In this document: positions 1 through 8,515 of the stretch, one piece after another
Layout of the letters: each line of letters begins with the position of its first letter
Position numbering within the stretch: the stretch's first letter is position 1
NCBI GenBank assembly: GCA_026398875.1
Contig: JAPLSB010000019.1
Span: 62,001 to 126,000, forward strand
DNA length: 64,000 nucleotides
Source: Gammaproteobacteria bacterium
GTDB taxonomy: Bacteria; Pseudomonadota; Gammaproteobacteria; Nevskiales; Nevskiaceae
Direction: 5' to 3'
Program-made: the position numbers and the translations under genes
The notes under the pieces: model-generated
Seen by the model: the letters and a program-made list of their open reading frames with translations, nothing else
What the model was told of the DNA's origin: nothing
Database searches by the model: none

Positions 1-68
1 ATGCGGACAGCACGGGGGTTCCCGTCTGTCGGATCGCGCCACGGCGCGACCCTGGGTACCTGCTGAGG

Positions 69-950
69 CTAGGTCGGCACGCCGTCGGCGTCGGTCTGAT
101 AGCGCACGTAGCGCAGTCCGGCGCCGTCGCCTTGCGGGTGCAGCTGGGCATCGACCGCTGCCAGGCTGTCGCGATGCCATCGTTCGCGGCGCTCGCGCTT
201 GTTGCGGTACATCGAGGCATCGGCGCAGCTGAGCAGCGCATCCCACTGCTCGCCATCGGCCGGATACAGCGCCAGCCCGATCGAGGCGCTGATCTGGATT
301 TCCTGACCTTCGATCCAGTAGCGACCATCGATGCGGCTGCGGATCTGTTCGGCAACGCTGACCGCCGCTGCCGATTCGCCGATGTTGTTCAGCATCACCA
401 CGAATTCGTCGCCGCCGTAGCGGCAGGCAACGTCATCGGAACGCACCGAGGCGGCGAGCCGCTTGGCGACCACGGTCAGCAGCTTGTCGCCAGTGGCATG
501 CCCGAAGTGGTCATTGACGACCTTGAAGCCATCGAGATCGATGAACATCAGCGCCATCCGGCGCTGACGTGCAAAGCATTCGGCGATGCCATCCTGCAGC
601 CGCTGCAGCAGCAGCATGCGGTTCGGCAGGCCGGTCAGGCCGTCGTGATGCGCCAGCCGCTGGGCTTCGGAGCAGCGCGCATCCGATTCCGCCAACGCGC
701 GCGCCAGCTGTTCGTTGTCGAGGCGCAGCTGTTCATGCTCGCGGCCGAGCTGGCGCAGCTGCAGTTCGAGGCCGCTGCCTTCGCTGCTGCCATGGCCATC
801 GGCGAAACACGGGGCCTGATGGCTGGCCATTCGATCGGGATGGCGATCGGGCTGGCGATCGGGATGGGCATCGGCATGACCGTCGACATGCGGCGTCTGG
901 GCAGGGCGTTGCGTGCTGCGCGACGTCGGCTTGAACAGTTGCTGGGGCAT
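69..950 (-). CDS. GGDEF-domain diguanylate cyclase
   Basis: Predicted to make the second messenger c-di-GMP from two GTP. The C-terminal half is a complete GGDEF domain: the entry motif HHDGLTGLPNR lies near residue 100, and the active-site loop YGGDEFVVML near residue 180, with the signature intact. The N-terminal 60 residues are Asp/His/Pro/Arg-rich and come from a 12-bp tandem DNA repeat; residues of about 60-95 look like a short coiled coil. No membrane segment or recognised sensor domain is visible, so it is probably cytosolic. A start at an internal Met around residue 41 would remove the repeat-coded part; no strong ribosome-binding site decides between them. Confidence 0.85.
   Translation of the reverse strand: MPQQLFKPTSRSTQRPAQTPHVDGHADAHPDRQPDRHPDRMASHQAPCFADGHGSSEGSGLELQLRQLGREHEQLRLDNEQLARALAESDARCSEAQRLAHHDGLTGLPNRMLLLQRLQDGIAECFARQRRMALMFIDLDGFKVVNDHFGHATGDKLLTVVAKRLAASVRSDDVACRYGGDEFVVMLNNIGESAAAVSVAEQIRSRIDGRYWIEGQEIQISASIGLALYPADGEQWDALLSCADASMYRNKRERRERWHRDSLAAVDAQLHPQGDGAGLRYVRYQTDADGVPT
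833..880. repeat. 12-bp tandem repeat inside the diguanylate cyclase N-terminus
   Basis: Four imperfect 12-bp units (gatcgggatggc, gatcgggctggc, gatcgggatggg, catcggcatgac) lie head to tail. On the minus strand they encode a His-Pro-Asp-Arg-type four-residue repeat at the start of the GGDEF protein. The period is a multiple of three, so copy number could change without a frameshift. Confidence 0.75.
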
Positions 951-1062
951 GGCAGTCGCTCAGGTGAGTTTCGCGTGGGCCAGCGCATGACGGCAGCAAT
1001 CCGCTGCCGTTCCGGTCATGCGCTGCACCGGGTGCGCTGCAGCCCGGTGCAGCGGGTAAAGC

Positions 1063-1209
1063 TCACAAGCGTCGACCCTGAACCAGACGGATGACGATGA
1101 GCACCAGCGCGGCGACCAGCAGCAGGTGGATCAGTCCGCCCATCGAATAGGGCCCCACCATGCCCAGCACCCACAGCACCAGCAGAACCACGGCAACGGT
1201 TTCCAGCAT
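1063..1209 (-). CDS. Lmo0937-family small membrane protein (48 residues)
   Basis: A 48-residue ORF starting MLETVAVVLLVLWVLGMVG and ending RLVQGRRL. It consists of two hydrophobic segments (about residues 4-18 and 26-41) separated by a short PYSMGG turn, with a basic C-terminal end. Length, the Gly-Gly-Leu-Ile-His element at the turn and the basic tail match the small Lmo0937/DUF5670 membrane-protein family as I remember it, whose function is unknown; members are often stress-associated. It lies downstream of the catalase gene on the same strand (about 150 bp gap). The family assignment is from pattern recognition only. Confidence 0.65.
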   Translation of the reverse strand: MLETVAVVLLVLWVLGMVGPYSMGGLIHLLLVAALVLIVIRLVQGRRL

Positions 1210-1356
1210 GGACGTGCTCCGGTTGACGACCTGCGCCAGTCGATGGCGATCAAGTTAACGGGGTGCTGCAGTGCGATCTGTTCGGGAACGAACACAGCAT
1301 TGGCTCGCCCTGACGACCCGCCGGATGATTCCGGCACGGCCGCCGCTGCCGGGTGC

Positions 1357-3510
1357 TCAGCTGCGCGCCAGCGCCTTCATTTCGCGACGCCAGTGCCGGT
1401 GCTGGGCAACGGCATCGATGAAATCGTCGACCAGTTCGGTGAGCTCGCCTTCACGCCAGGCGACAACACCGGAATCGATCTCGTCGCCGTCACCGTCGCC
1501 GTAATGGCTATGCACACCGGCGGCCTGCGTCAGGCCGCAGCCTTCGCGAAACGCGCCGATGGTCTTGAAATGCCAGTAGGCCTCGTGGACGAAATGCACG
1601 GCGCCGCTCTTGCCGAGCAGCGTCGCCACGCTGTCGGCGCCGCCGGGCACGAACAGCGCATCGAACATCACCGATGACGTGGTCAGCAGGCTGTGATCGA
1701 TGCGCATCTCGCTGCCATCGGCGCAGCGCAGGCGGCCGCCATGCGGCGCGACGATGCGGCTCTGGGCGCCGGCAGCGAGCAGGGCGTCCTGCAGCACGTG
1801 AACGGCCGCGCTGTCGACACCGTTGGCCGCCAGGATCGCGATCCTGCGCGTGCGGATGCCATGGCTGGGCCGGTTGGCCATGCTCAGCGCAGGCGAGGGC
1901 GGCAAGCTGTCGTCTATCGCTTGCGATTCGAACTTCGTCGCGTCGCCGTCGGCCGGCACACTGCGATTGAGCGGCCGTTCGATGCCGACCGGTACCGCCA
2001 CGCCCAGGCCATCCGCCACCCGGCAGGCCAGCGGGATGTGGATGTGATGCAGCAGGCCGAGCATGCGTTCGACGATCGCGGCACTTTCGACCTTGCCGAG
2101 TTCGAACTGCAGCGCCTTGACCAGATGTTCCTGCTCCCAGTCGGCAAGGCTGTTGAAGAACATGACAGCCTGGCTGAAGTGATCGAAGAACTTGTCGCCG
2201 CGCTGGCGAACTTTCGGCCCGCTGACCGATTCCCGGTAGGTCGCAAAGCCGCCATCACGGCTGCCGACCTGCATCGGACAGCCGCCGCCCAGCGTGTTCG
2301 GCCCATAGGCCACGCGACCACGATCGATGGTCTGGCGATGCATGCCATCGCGCTGGTTGTTGTGCAGCGGACTCAGCGGCCGGTTGATCGGGATTTCATG
2401 AAAGTTCGGACCACCTAACCGCGTCAGCTGCGTATCGGTGTACGAGAACAGCCGGCCGGCCAGCAGCGGGTCGTTGCTGAAATCGATGCCGGGCACGACG
2501 TGGCCGGCGTGAAAGGCGACCTGCTCGGTTTCGGCGAAGTAGTTGTCGACATTGCGGTTCAAGGTCATCTTGCCGATCCGCTGCACCGGCACCATTTCCT
2601 CGGGAATGAGCTTGGTGGCGTCGAGCAGGTCGAACGGGAAGCGGTGTTCGTCTTCCTCGGCCACGATCTGCACGCCGAGTTCCCATTCCGGGAAATCGCC
2701 ATCGTTGATCGCGTTCCACAGATCGCGGCGATGGAAATCCGGATCCTGTCCGGAGATCTGCAGCGCTTCCGGCCAGATCACCGAATGCACGCCGAGCAGC
2801 GGCTTCCAGTGGAACTTGACGAAGCTCGCGCGACCATCGGCGGTGACGAAACGAAAGCTGTGCACGCCGAAGCCTTCCATCATTCGCAAGCTCCGCGGAA
2901 TGGCCCGGTCGGACATCACCCACATGATCATGTGCAGGGTTTCAGGCGTCAGCGAAACGAAATCCCAGAACGTGTCGTGCGCCGAGGCAGCCTGTGGAAT
3001 CTCGTTGTGCGGCTCCGGCTTCACGGCGTGGATCAGGTCTGGAAACTTGATCGCGTCCTGGATGAAGAACACCGGCATGTTGTTGCCGACCAGGTCGTAA
3101 TTGCCTTCCGTGGTGTAGAACTTCACGGCGAAGCCGCGCACGTCACGCGCCAGATCCGACGAGCCACGCGAACCGGCCACCGTCGAGAAGCGCACGAACA
3201 CCGGCGTTTCGACCTCAGGGTCCTGCAGGAACGCGGCGCGCGTGACCGCCGCTTGCGACGCATAAACCTTGAACACGCCGTGGGCGGCGACACCGCGTGC
3301 ATGCACGACACGCTCGGGAATCCGCTCGTGATCGAAGTGGGTGATCTTCTCGCGAAGGATGAAGTCTTCGAGCAGCGTCGGGCCGCGTTCACCGGCCTTG
3401 AGGCTGTTCTGGTCGTCGAGGATCGGCAGACCCTGATTGCTGGTCAGCCGCTGGCCGGCAGCATCGCTGGTTGACGCGGAGAGTTGTTCGATCTTGTCGC
3501 GGGTGGCCAT
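1357..3510 (-). CDS. katE: Large-subunit monofunctional catalase (KatE/HPII type)
   Basis: Breaks down hydrogen peroxide to water and oxygen with a haem cofactor. Catalytic His is in [12 protein letters not shown] and catalytic Asn in [15 protein letters not shown]; the proximal haem Tyr is in [15 protein letters not shown]. After the catalase core (about residues 1-510) comes the extra C-terminal domain typical of large-subunit catalases, a flavodoxin/DJ-1-like fold beginning [13 protein letters not shown]. The length of 717 residues from the chosen start is close to E. coli KatE (753). I chose the ATG at 3510 ([10 protein letters not shown]); an in-frame start at 3564 would add 18 residues without family similarity. 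It is a single gene, divergent from the regulator at 3726, so the 215 bp between them probably hold both promoters. Confidence 0.95.
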   Translation of the reverse strand: MATRDKIEQLSASTSDAAGQRLTSNQGLPILDDQNSLKAGERGPTLLEDFILREKITHFDHERIPERVVHARGVAAHGVFKVYASQAAVTRAAFLQDPEVETPVFVRFSTVAGSRGSSDLARDVRGFAVKFYTTEGNYDLVGNNMPVFFIQDAIKFPDLIHAVKPEPHNEIPQAASAHDTFWDFVSLTPETLHMIMWVMSDRAIPRSLRMMEGFGVHSFRFVTADGRASFVKFHWKPLLGVHSVIWPEALQISGQDPDFHRRDLWNAINDGDFPEWELGVQIVAEEDEHRFPFDLLDATKLIPEEMVPVQRIGKMTLNRNVDNYFAETEQVAFHAGHVVPGIDFSNDPLLAGRLFSYTDTQLTRLGGPNFHEIPINRPLSPLHNNQRDGMHRQTIDRGRVAYGPNTLGGGCPMQVGSRDGGFATYRESVSGPKVRQRGDKFFDHFSQAVMFFNSLADWEQEHLVKALQFELGKVESAAIVERMLGLLHHIHIPLACRVADGLGVAVPVGIERPLNRSVPADGDATKFESQAIDDSLPPSPALSMANRPSHGIRTRRIAILAANGVDSAAVHVLQDALLAAGAQSRIVAPHGGRLRCADGSEMRIDHSLLTTSSVMFDALFVPGGADSVATLLGKSGAVHFVHEAYWHFKTIGAFREGCGLTQAAGVHSHYGDGDGDEIDSGVVAWREGELTELVDDFIDAVAQHRHWRREMKALARS

Positions 3511-3725
3511 GTGCCGGGTGTCCGTGAAACGCGGCGCAGCCGCTGGATTGCCTTCGACCCGCACGGTGAACGCCGGCCCGGATCACGTCGGTGCGCTGAA
3601 TCGCTTACGCCGGTCGTGCACCAGGCTATGTTCGGTAACGTACATATTGGCGGCCATGATCTGACTAGCATCGAGCCTTGCCTGGGACCTGTTCGTTCCT
3701 GCCCCCGCTTGCCCTGTCATTGCCG

Positions 3726-4448
3726 ATGCCGAGCCACCCCGAAGCCACTGCCAACCGACTGCTGGCCGCACTGCCGGCGGAACTCCAGACGCGCCTGTTT
3801 CCCTACCTGAAGATGGTGACGTTGCCGCTCGGCAAGGTGCTGTACGAGTCGGGTGACACGATGCATCACGTGTACTTTCCGATCGATTCGATCGTGTCGC
3901 TGCTGTACGTGATGCAGGACGGCGCATCGGCGGAGATTTCCGTCGTCGGCAATGACGGGCTGATCGGCATTTCGCTGTTCATGGGCGGCGAAAGCACGCC
4001 GAGCCGAGCGATCGTCCAGAGCGCCGGCACCGCGTGGCAGTTGCACGGCCAGCGCCTGAAGGACGAGTTCAACCTGCACGGCGCACTGCTGCAACTGATG
4101 CTGCGCTACACGCAGGCCCTGATCACGCAGATGGCGCAGACCGCCGTCTGCAACCGCCATCACACGATCGATCAGCAACTGTGTCGCTGGCTGCTGCTGT
4201 CGCTCGATCGTCTGCCGAGCAACCGGCTGGCGATGACCCAGGAACTGATCGCCAACATGCTGGGTGTGCGCCGCGAAGGCGTGACCGAAGCGGCCAGCAA
4301 GCTGCAGAAGCTTGGCGTCATCGAATACAGCCGCGGCAAGATCACCGTGCTCGATCGTGCTCATCTCGAACGGCTCAGCTGCGAGTGCTACGCGGTGGTC
4401 CGCAAGGAAACCGAACGGCTGCTGCCGGACACCGCGCCACCGGCCTGA
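3726..4448 (+). CDS. Crp/Fnr-family transcriptional regulator (copy 1)
   Basis: A 240-residue protein with an N-terminal cyclic-nucleotide-binding-like beta-barrel (SGDTMHHVYFPIDSIVSLL) and a C-terminal helix-turn-helix (TQELIANMLGVRREGVTEAASKL) followed by a winged segment. The barrel lacks the FNR N-terminal cysteine cluster and I see no clear cNMP phosphate-binding RxxA signature, so the ligand is unknown. Chosen start is the ATG at 3726 (MPSHPEATANRLL), where family similarity begins; an in-frame ATG at 3678 would add 16 residues. A closely related regulator follows 124 bp downstream. Confidence 0.85.
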   Translation: MPSHPEATANRLLAALPAELQTRLFPYLKMVTLPLGKVLYESGDTMHHVYFPIDSIVSLLYVMQDGASAEISVVGNDGLIGISLFMGGESTPSRAIVQSAGTAWQLHGQRLKDEFNLHGALLQLMLRYTQALITQMAQTAVCNRHHTIDQQLCRWLLLSLDRLPSNRLAMTQELIANMLGVRREGVTEAASKLQKLGVIEYSRGKITVLDRAHLERLSCECYAVVRKETERLLPDTAPPA

Positions 4449-4572
4449 TCGCGCGCTTCGGTGTGCCAACGTACGGAGATCGCAGTGGTGCTGCGCCATG
4501 CTTTCAGCTGCGCCACAGATCCAGCGTCTGGCGCGTGCCGATCGCGGCCATTTCGACGCTGCGGAGCATTCC

Positions 4573-5286
4573 ATGCCGGCACCCTTCACCCGTCGGCGCA
4601 CGGTCACCATTCGATCGGCCAACCGGCTGCTTGCCGCACTGCCGGTCGGTGAACGCGCAGCGCTGATGTCGTTGGCCGAGACCGTCGAGCTGCGCTTCGG
4701 TGACGTGCTTTGCGAGCCCGATGAGTCTTACCGCCACGTGTATTTTCCGCTGGCCGGCTTCATCTCGCTGCTGTCGCGGATCGACGGCCATCCGCCTCTG
4801 GAAATGGGCCTGATCGGGAGCGAGGGAATGCTCGGCGCGACGCTGCTGCTGGGTGTGCCGACGGTGCCGTTCCGTGCGCTGGTGCAAGGCCCCGGCAGCG
4901 CGCTCCGGATTGCCGCCGCGCCATTTCGCAAGATCATCGCCGGCAGTCCGGCTCTGGACCGGATACTGCGGCAGCATGTCTACCTGCTGCTGATGCAACT
5001 CGGTCAGACCGCCGCTTGCACGCGCTTCCATGATGTCGGCCACCGGCTGGCGCGCTGGCTTTTGATGACGCATGACCGAGCGGGTGGGGACCATTTCAAG
5101 CTGACGCACCAGTTTCTCGCCGACATGCTCGGCGTGCGCCGCAGCGGCATCACCACGGCCGCCGGCGTCATGCAGGAAGCCGGGCTGATTCGTTATGTCC
5201 GCGGCGATATCGAAGTGCTCGATCGCAGCGGCCTCGAACAGGCGTCGTGCAGTTGTTACGTCAAGGTGCAGGCGGGCAATCGTTGA
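4573..5286 (+). CDS. Crp/Fnr-family transcriptional regulator (copy 2)
   Basis: A 237-residue paralogue of the gene just upstream: both carry NRLLAALP near the N-terminus, RHVYFPL or HHVYFPI in the barrel, and a helix-turn-helix of the form FLADMLGVRRSGITTAAGVM. It has a good ribosome-binding site (GGAG at 4563-4566, six bases before ATG), which decides the start against upstream in-frame ATGs such as 4498. As in copy 1, no cNMP-specific or iron-sulfur residues are evident. The pair looks like a tandem duplication followed by divergence. Confidence 0.85.
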   Translation: MPAPFTRRRTVTIRSANRLLAALPVGERAALMSLAETVELRFGDVLCEPDESYRHVYFPLAGFISLLSRIDGHPPLEMGLIGSEGMLGATLLLGVPTVPFRALVQGPGSALRIAAAPFRKIIAGSPALDRILRQHVYLLLMQLGQTAACTRFHDVGHRLARWLLMTHDRAGGDHFKLTHQFLADMLGVRRSGITTAAGVMQEAGLIRYVRGDIEVLDRSGLEQASCSCYVKVQAGNR

Positions 5287-5400
5287 CGACCAGATGACGC
5301 GTTGCTGACCGTGGTTGCGGCACGCGAGCCGAAATGCGCGCCGAACGCCTAAGGGGATGCTGAAAACCGGTTCCGCACGTCAAAATCCTGTTGTTTCTTT

Positions 5401-5428
5401 GTGTCCGACAATTACACTTGTCGGACAC
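5401..5428. promoter_or_regulatory. Perfect 11-bp inverted repeat, putative operator
   Basis: GTGTCCGACAA, six-base spacer TTACAC, then TTGTCGGACAC: a perfect 11-6-11 palindrome of 28 bp. It lies 102 bp upstream of the GGDEF-EAL gene and 115 bp downstream of the second Crp/Fnr gene. The A/T-rich centre and lack of a following T-run argue against a terminator; arm length and spacing suit a dimeric repressor of the TetR type. Which regulator binds is unknown. Confidence 0.6.
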
Positions 5429-5529
5429 ATTAAACGTACCTGACGACGGCGTCGGCCAACGGCATCTCAAGGCCGCCCAACGGCCCGTGCAGCGTTCAAG
5501 TTGAACCTGCCGGCGCCGTTACATGACCC

Positions 5530-6816
5530 ATGACCAACGCACCTGCACCATCGCCGCCGATCATTTCCCGTCTGTCGGTGGTCATCACCGAACTCGCGAC
5601 AGCGTTCGTTGATCCGCGCGCGGTGCTGGTTTACGTCGATGTGCGCGCGCTGCGTGCGATCAACCGGATTGCCGACGCTGCCGAAGGTGATCAGGTGATT
5701 GCGCGGGTGTCCGAGACCATGCGCGCCTGGAGCGGCCGCAACGGCTATTCGACGCGGCTGTGGAGCAACGAGTTCATCGCGCTGAAGCCGATCGATCACA
5801 CCCAGATGGCGGTCGACGAGACCACGGATCTGCGCGACCGGCTGGCGGCCCTCAATTACCGGTCCAGCCTGGGTGAAAACCCGATTTCGGTATCGATCGG
5901 CGTGTTTGTCGTGACGCGTGGCGCCGACTGGAACGACGCGCTGCGCGTTGCGGGCGACGCCAGCCAGCAAAGCAAGCTGCGCGGGCTGAACCAGATCGTC
6001 ATCCACAGCGGCGACAGCCATCGCCGAACCAAGGGGCCGAACAGCGCCGCTGCGGTCACCGAGTTCCGCCGGCTGCTGGCCAATGGCCAGCTGGCGCTGC
6101 ATCCGCAGCCGATCATGGACATCAGCGGGCCCGAGCCGCAGCTGCGCAAGGCCGAATTCCTGCTGCGCATGGAAAAGAAAGGCGTGCACATGCCGGTGCC
6201 GTCCGGAACCATCGAAACGCTGGAGTACTTCGGGCTGGTCAGCGAGCTGGACCGCTTCTCGACCCATTTCATCCTCGACTGGCTGGCCGACAATCGCAGC
6301 GCGCTTGCCCGTCTGCACAGCATCTCGATCAACCTGTCGGCGCGCTCGATCGTTGATGGCCGCTTCATGGACGACCTGCTGCGCGATGTGCGCAACGCGC
6401 ACCTGCCGGCCGGCAAGCTGTGTTTCGAGATCACCGAAACCGCGGCCATCGAAAATCTCGAAGTCGCTGCCGAAGTGATCAAGACCTTCCGCGCGATCGG
6501 CTGCGGCTTCAGCCTCGATGACTTCGGCTCCGGCCTGTGCTCGTTCGGCTACCTGCAGAGCCTGCCGGTCGACGAGGTCAAGATCGACGGCTGCTTCATC
6601 AAGGAAGTGGCGCAGAACGGCGCGTCGCGGGAAATCGTCCGCGCGATTCATCAGGTGGCCCATGCCACCGGCAAGCGCACGGTGGCCGAGTTCGTCGACG
6701 ACCCGCTGAAGCTCACGGCACTGCGCGAAATCGGCATCGACTACGCCCAGGGCTGGCTGTTCTACCCGACGGTGACGCCCGAGAAATTCCTCGAACTGGT
6801 TGCGCTGCGCGACTGA
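5530..6816 (+). CDS. GGDEF-EAL protein with degenerate GGDEF and intact EAL residues
   Basis: A two-domain c-di-GMP protein of 428 residues. In the N-terminal GGDEF domain the signature has decayed to WSNEF (near residue 80), so cyclase activity is unlikely. The C-terminal EAL domain (about residues 180-425) keeps the residues expected for hydrolysis of c-di-GMP: Glu in AEFLLRM, Asn in SINLSARS, Glu in ITETAAI, the Asp pair in LDDFGSG, Lys in VKIDG, Glu in VAEFVDD and Gln in YAQGW. Prediction: a phosphodiesterase with a regulatory GGDEF remnant. No membrane segments or PAS domain. It sits behind the inverted repeat at 5401-5428. Confidence 0.85.
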   Translation: MTNAPAPSPPIISRLSVVITELATAFVDPRAVLVYVDVRALRAINRIADAAEGDQVIARVSETMRAWSGRNGYSTRLWSNEFIALKPIDHTQMAVDETTDLRDRLAALNYRSSLGENPISVSIGVFVVTRGADWNDALRVAGDASQQSKLRGLNQIVIHSGDSHRRTKGPNSAAAVTEFRRLLANGQLALHPQPIMDISGPEPQLRKAEFLLRMEKKGVHMPVPSGTIETLEYFGLVSELDRFSTHFILDWLADNRSALARLHSISINLSARSIVDGRFMDDLLRDVRNAHLPAGKLCFEITETAAIENLEVAAEVIKTFRAIGCGFSLDDFGSGLCSFGYLQSLPVDEVKIDGCFIKEVAQNGASREIVRAIHQVAHATGKRTVAEFVDDPLKLTALREIGIDYAQGWLFYPTVTPEKFLELVALRD

Positions 6817-6967
6817 GGCTGTCCCCGCTATTCGCTGCCGAAACAACGGCTTGTGCGCAGGTCGAAGCAACGTGCAATTCCGATTGAAATCCGTTGGAAG
6901 TTCGCGAGGATTCGCGCACCCCCGCTGATCGATGGTCCGGCCACGCCCTTCTTGACCTGCGTGCGCC

Positions 6968-7786
6968 ATGACCTCTTCGGACCTTCTCGATGATCCCGCC
7001 TGCCCTGCCCCGGTACCCCGCCCCGCGCCCACGCTCGACATCGAGCTGATTGCCGGGGACACGCTGCGCCGCGATGCCTGGCTGCGTACCGAACTGGCGC
7101 TGATTGCCGCCCCGAGCTACGACGACGCCAGCGCGATCCTGGCGCGCGAGGTGGCCGACTGCACGCACCTGTATATCGGCCGAGACCCGGACGGGCTGCT
7201 GGCCGGCTTCTTCATGACGCGGCGCGACAACCTCGGTGCCGATGCGGGCCTGCCACTGGTCCACCTCGGCTGGAGCGCGACGCGGGATGACCTGAAGAAC
7301 AGCGGCGCGACGATGGCGCTGTTCGAGCGCTGCATCCGCGATGTCCAGCGCTGGGAGCAGCAGCTCGGTCGCCGGGCGCTGCTGTGGTCGACGACCGCAT
7401 CGCCGACGATCTATCTCGGCGTCTCGCGCTTTCTGGCGCAAGTGGAACCGCGCTGCGACGGCGGCTACAGCGCCGAAGGTGCAGCGCTTGCGCGGCTGCT
7501 GCGAGAGCGCCTCGGCGCACCACCCGTGCTGGCCGGCGAGCATCCGTTCGCGGTCCGCGGCATCGCCAAAGCCACCCGCTACTCGGCAGCCGAACAGCAG
7601 CGGATTGCGCGGATCAGTGCGCGCAAGAGCTTTTCGTTGTTCAGCCGGCTCGACATCGACGAATGCCGCGAAGATCGCCTGATCTTCATCGCCCGCACGC
7701 CGGCCGATATCGGCACGACGCTGTCACGTGCGTCGACGCTGGCACTTGCTCGCCATGGCCGCGCCGAACATCGGAAGCGCGCCTGA
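6968..7786 (+). CDS. Hypothetical protein, possibly acyltransferase-like
   Basis: A 272-residue soluble protein that I do not firmly recognise. The central part (LLAGFFMTRRD, then a beta strand and a long helix GATMALFERCIRDVQRWEQQ) is reminiscent of a GNAT acyltransferase fold, but I cannot see a convincing acetyl-CoA loop. The C-terminal third is basic. Its TGA shares a base with the ATG of the next gene (TGATG at 7784-7788), so the two are probably translated together with the membrane methyltransferase. Start chosen at the ATG giving the full ORF; there is no clear ribosome-binding site. Confidence 0.55.
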   Translation: MTSSDLLDDPACPAPVPRPAPTLDIELIAGDTLRRDAWLRTELALIAAPSYDDASAILAREVADCTHLYIGRDPDGLLAGFFMTRRDNLGADAGLPLVHLGWSATRDDLKNSGATMALFERCIRDVQRWEQQLGRRALLWSTTASPTIYLGVSRFLAQVEPRCDGGYSAEGAALARLLRERLGAPPVLAGEHPFAVRGIAKATRYSAAEQQRIARISARKSFSLFSRLDIDECREDRLIFIARTPADIGTTLSRASTLALARHGRAEHRKRA

Positions 7787-8436
7787 TGACCGCCATCGCC
7801 GACACCGGCATCGCAAGCCTGGCTGCACTTGCAGCGGTCACCAGTTGCCTAGCCAGCTTCATCTGGGGCATGCGTCGCTTCTTCACGTTGCCCGGCGGCA
7901 GCAACAGCGGCATCGACCTCGTGAAGCTGGCCGGCACCGGCTTCGGCTTGGTCAGCGTCGCGGCAGTGGCCATGCTGGGCGCTGCTTCGATGACCGCCAG
8001 CGTGATCGCCGTGCTGCTGGCGCTGATCAGCCTGACGCTGTTCTGGTGGGCGATTGCCAGCAATCGGCGCAAGCCGCTGAGCTTCGCGTTTTCCGACGAT
8101 CTGCCGGAACACCTGGTCTGCAGCGGGCCGTACCGGTATATCCGCCACCCGTTCTACACCGCCTACCTGCTGAGCGGACTGGTGACGCCGGTGGCGACCG
8201 GCGAAGCGGTGCTGACCATCCCGATGCTGGTGATGGCGGTGATCTACAGCGCAGCGGCACGGCTGGAGGAGCGCAAGTTCGCCGCCAGCGGACTGGCCGA
8301 CGCCTATGCGCGCTACCGAAGCGCAACCGGCCTGTTCTGGCCGCGGCTGCCGGGCTACCGGTCTTCAGCGGAAGCGGATTCCGGCTTGCGCGAGATCGGC
8401 AGCGCGGAAAAAGAAAAGCCGCCTTGCGGCGGCTAA
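7786..8436 (+). CDS. Isoprenylcysteine carboxyl methyltransferase-like membrane protein
   Basis: A 216-residue integral membrane protein with about five hydrophobic segments. It carries the ICMT/PEMT signature GPYRYIRHPFYTAYLLSG near residue 120 and a C-terminal EERKFAASGLADAYARYR segment typical of bacterial members. These enzymes methylate isoprenoid- or lipid-linked substrates with S-adenosylmethionine, but the substrate here is unknown. The gene overlaps the preceding unknown gene by one base. Its last codons coincide with a hairpin that looks like the terminator of the opposite-strand receptor gene. Confidence 0.75.
   Translation: MTAIADTGIASLAALAAVTSCLASFIWGMRRFFTLPGGSNSGIDLVKLAGTGFGLVSVAAVAMLGAASMTASVIAVLLALISLTLFWWAIASNRRKPLSFAFSDDLPEHLVCSGPYRYIRHPFYTAYLLSGLVTPVATGEAVLTIPMLVMAVIYSAAARLEERKFAASGLADAYARYRSATGLFWPRLPGYRSSAEADSGLREIGSAEKEKPPCGG
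8408..8434 (-). terminator. Rho-independent terminator of the TonB receptor gene
   Basis: AGCCGCC (8417-8423), loop TTGC, GGCGGCT (8428-8434). Read on the minus strand the hairpin is followed by TTTTCTTTTT, i.e. a U-tract, so it terminates leftward transcription coming from the TonB-dependent receptor. It lies inside the last codons of the convergent methyltransferase gene. Confidence 0.75.
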
Positions 8437-8515
8437 TAGTTCATCGGAGAGAACACGGTGCCTTTTTCGCACCGATCGCCGCCGCTGCGATGCGGCAGGC
8501 GGTGAACGGCAGTAT

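Noticed and set aside
6-50. Two small hairpins at the left edge as terminators
   Set aside because: GACAG/CTGTC and TCGCGCC/GCGCGA stems are weak or interrupted and have no T-run; not enough support.
132-1094. Long plus-strand frame opposite the diguanylate cyclase
   Set aside because: It is the antisense shadow of a clear GGDEF gene, Ala/Arg/His-rich with no motif; high-GC genomes give many such frames.
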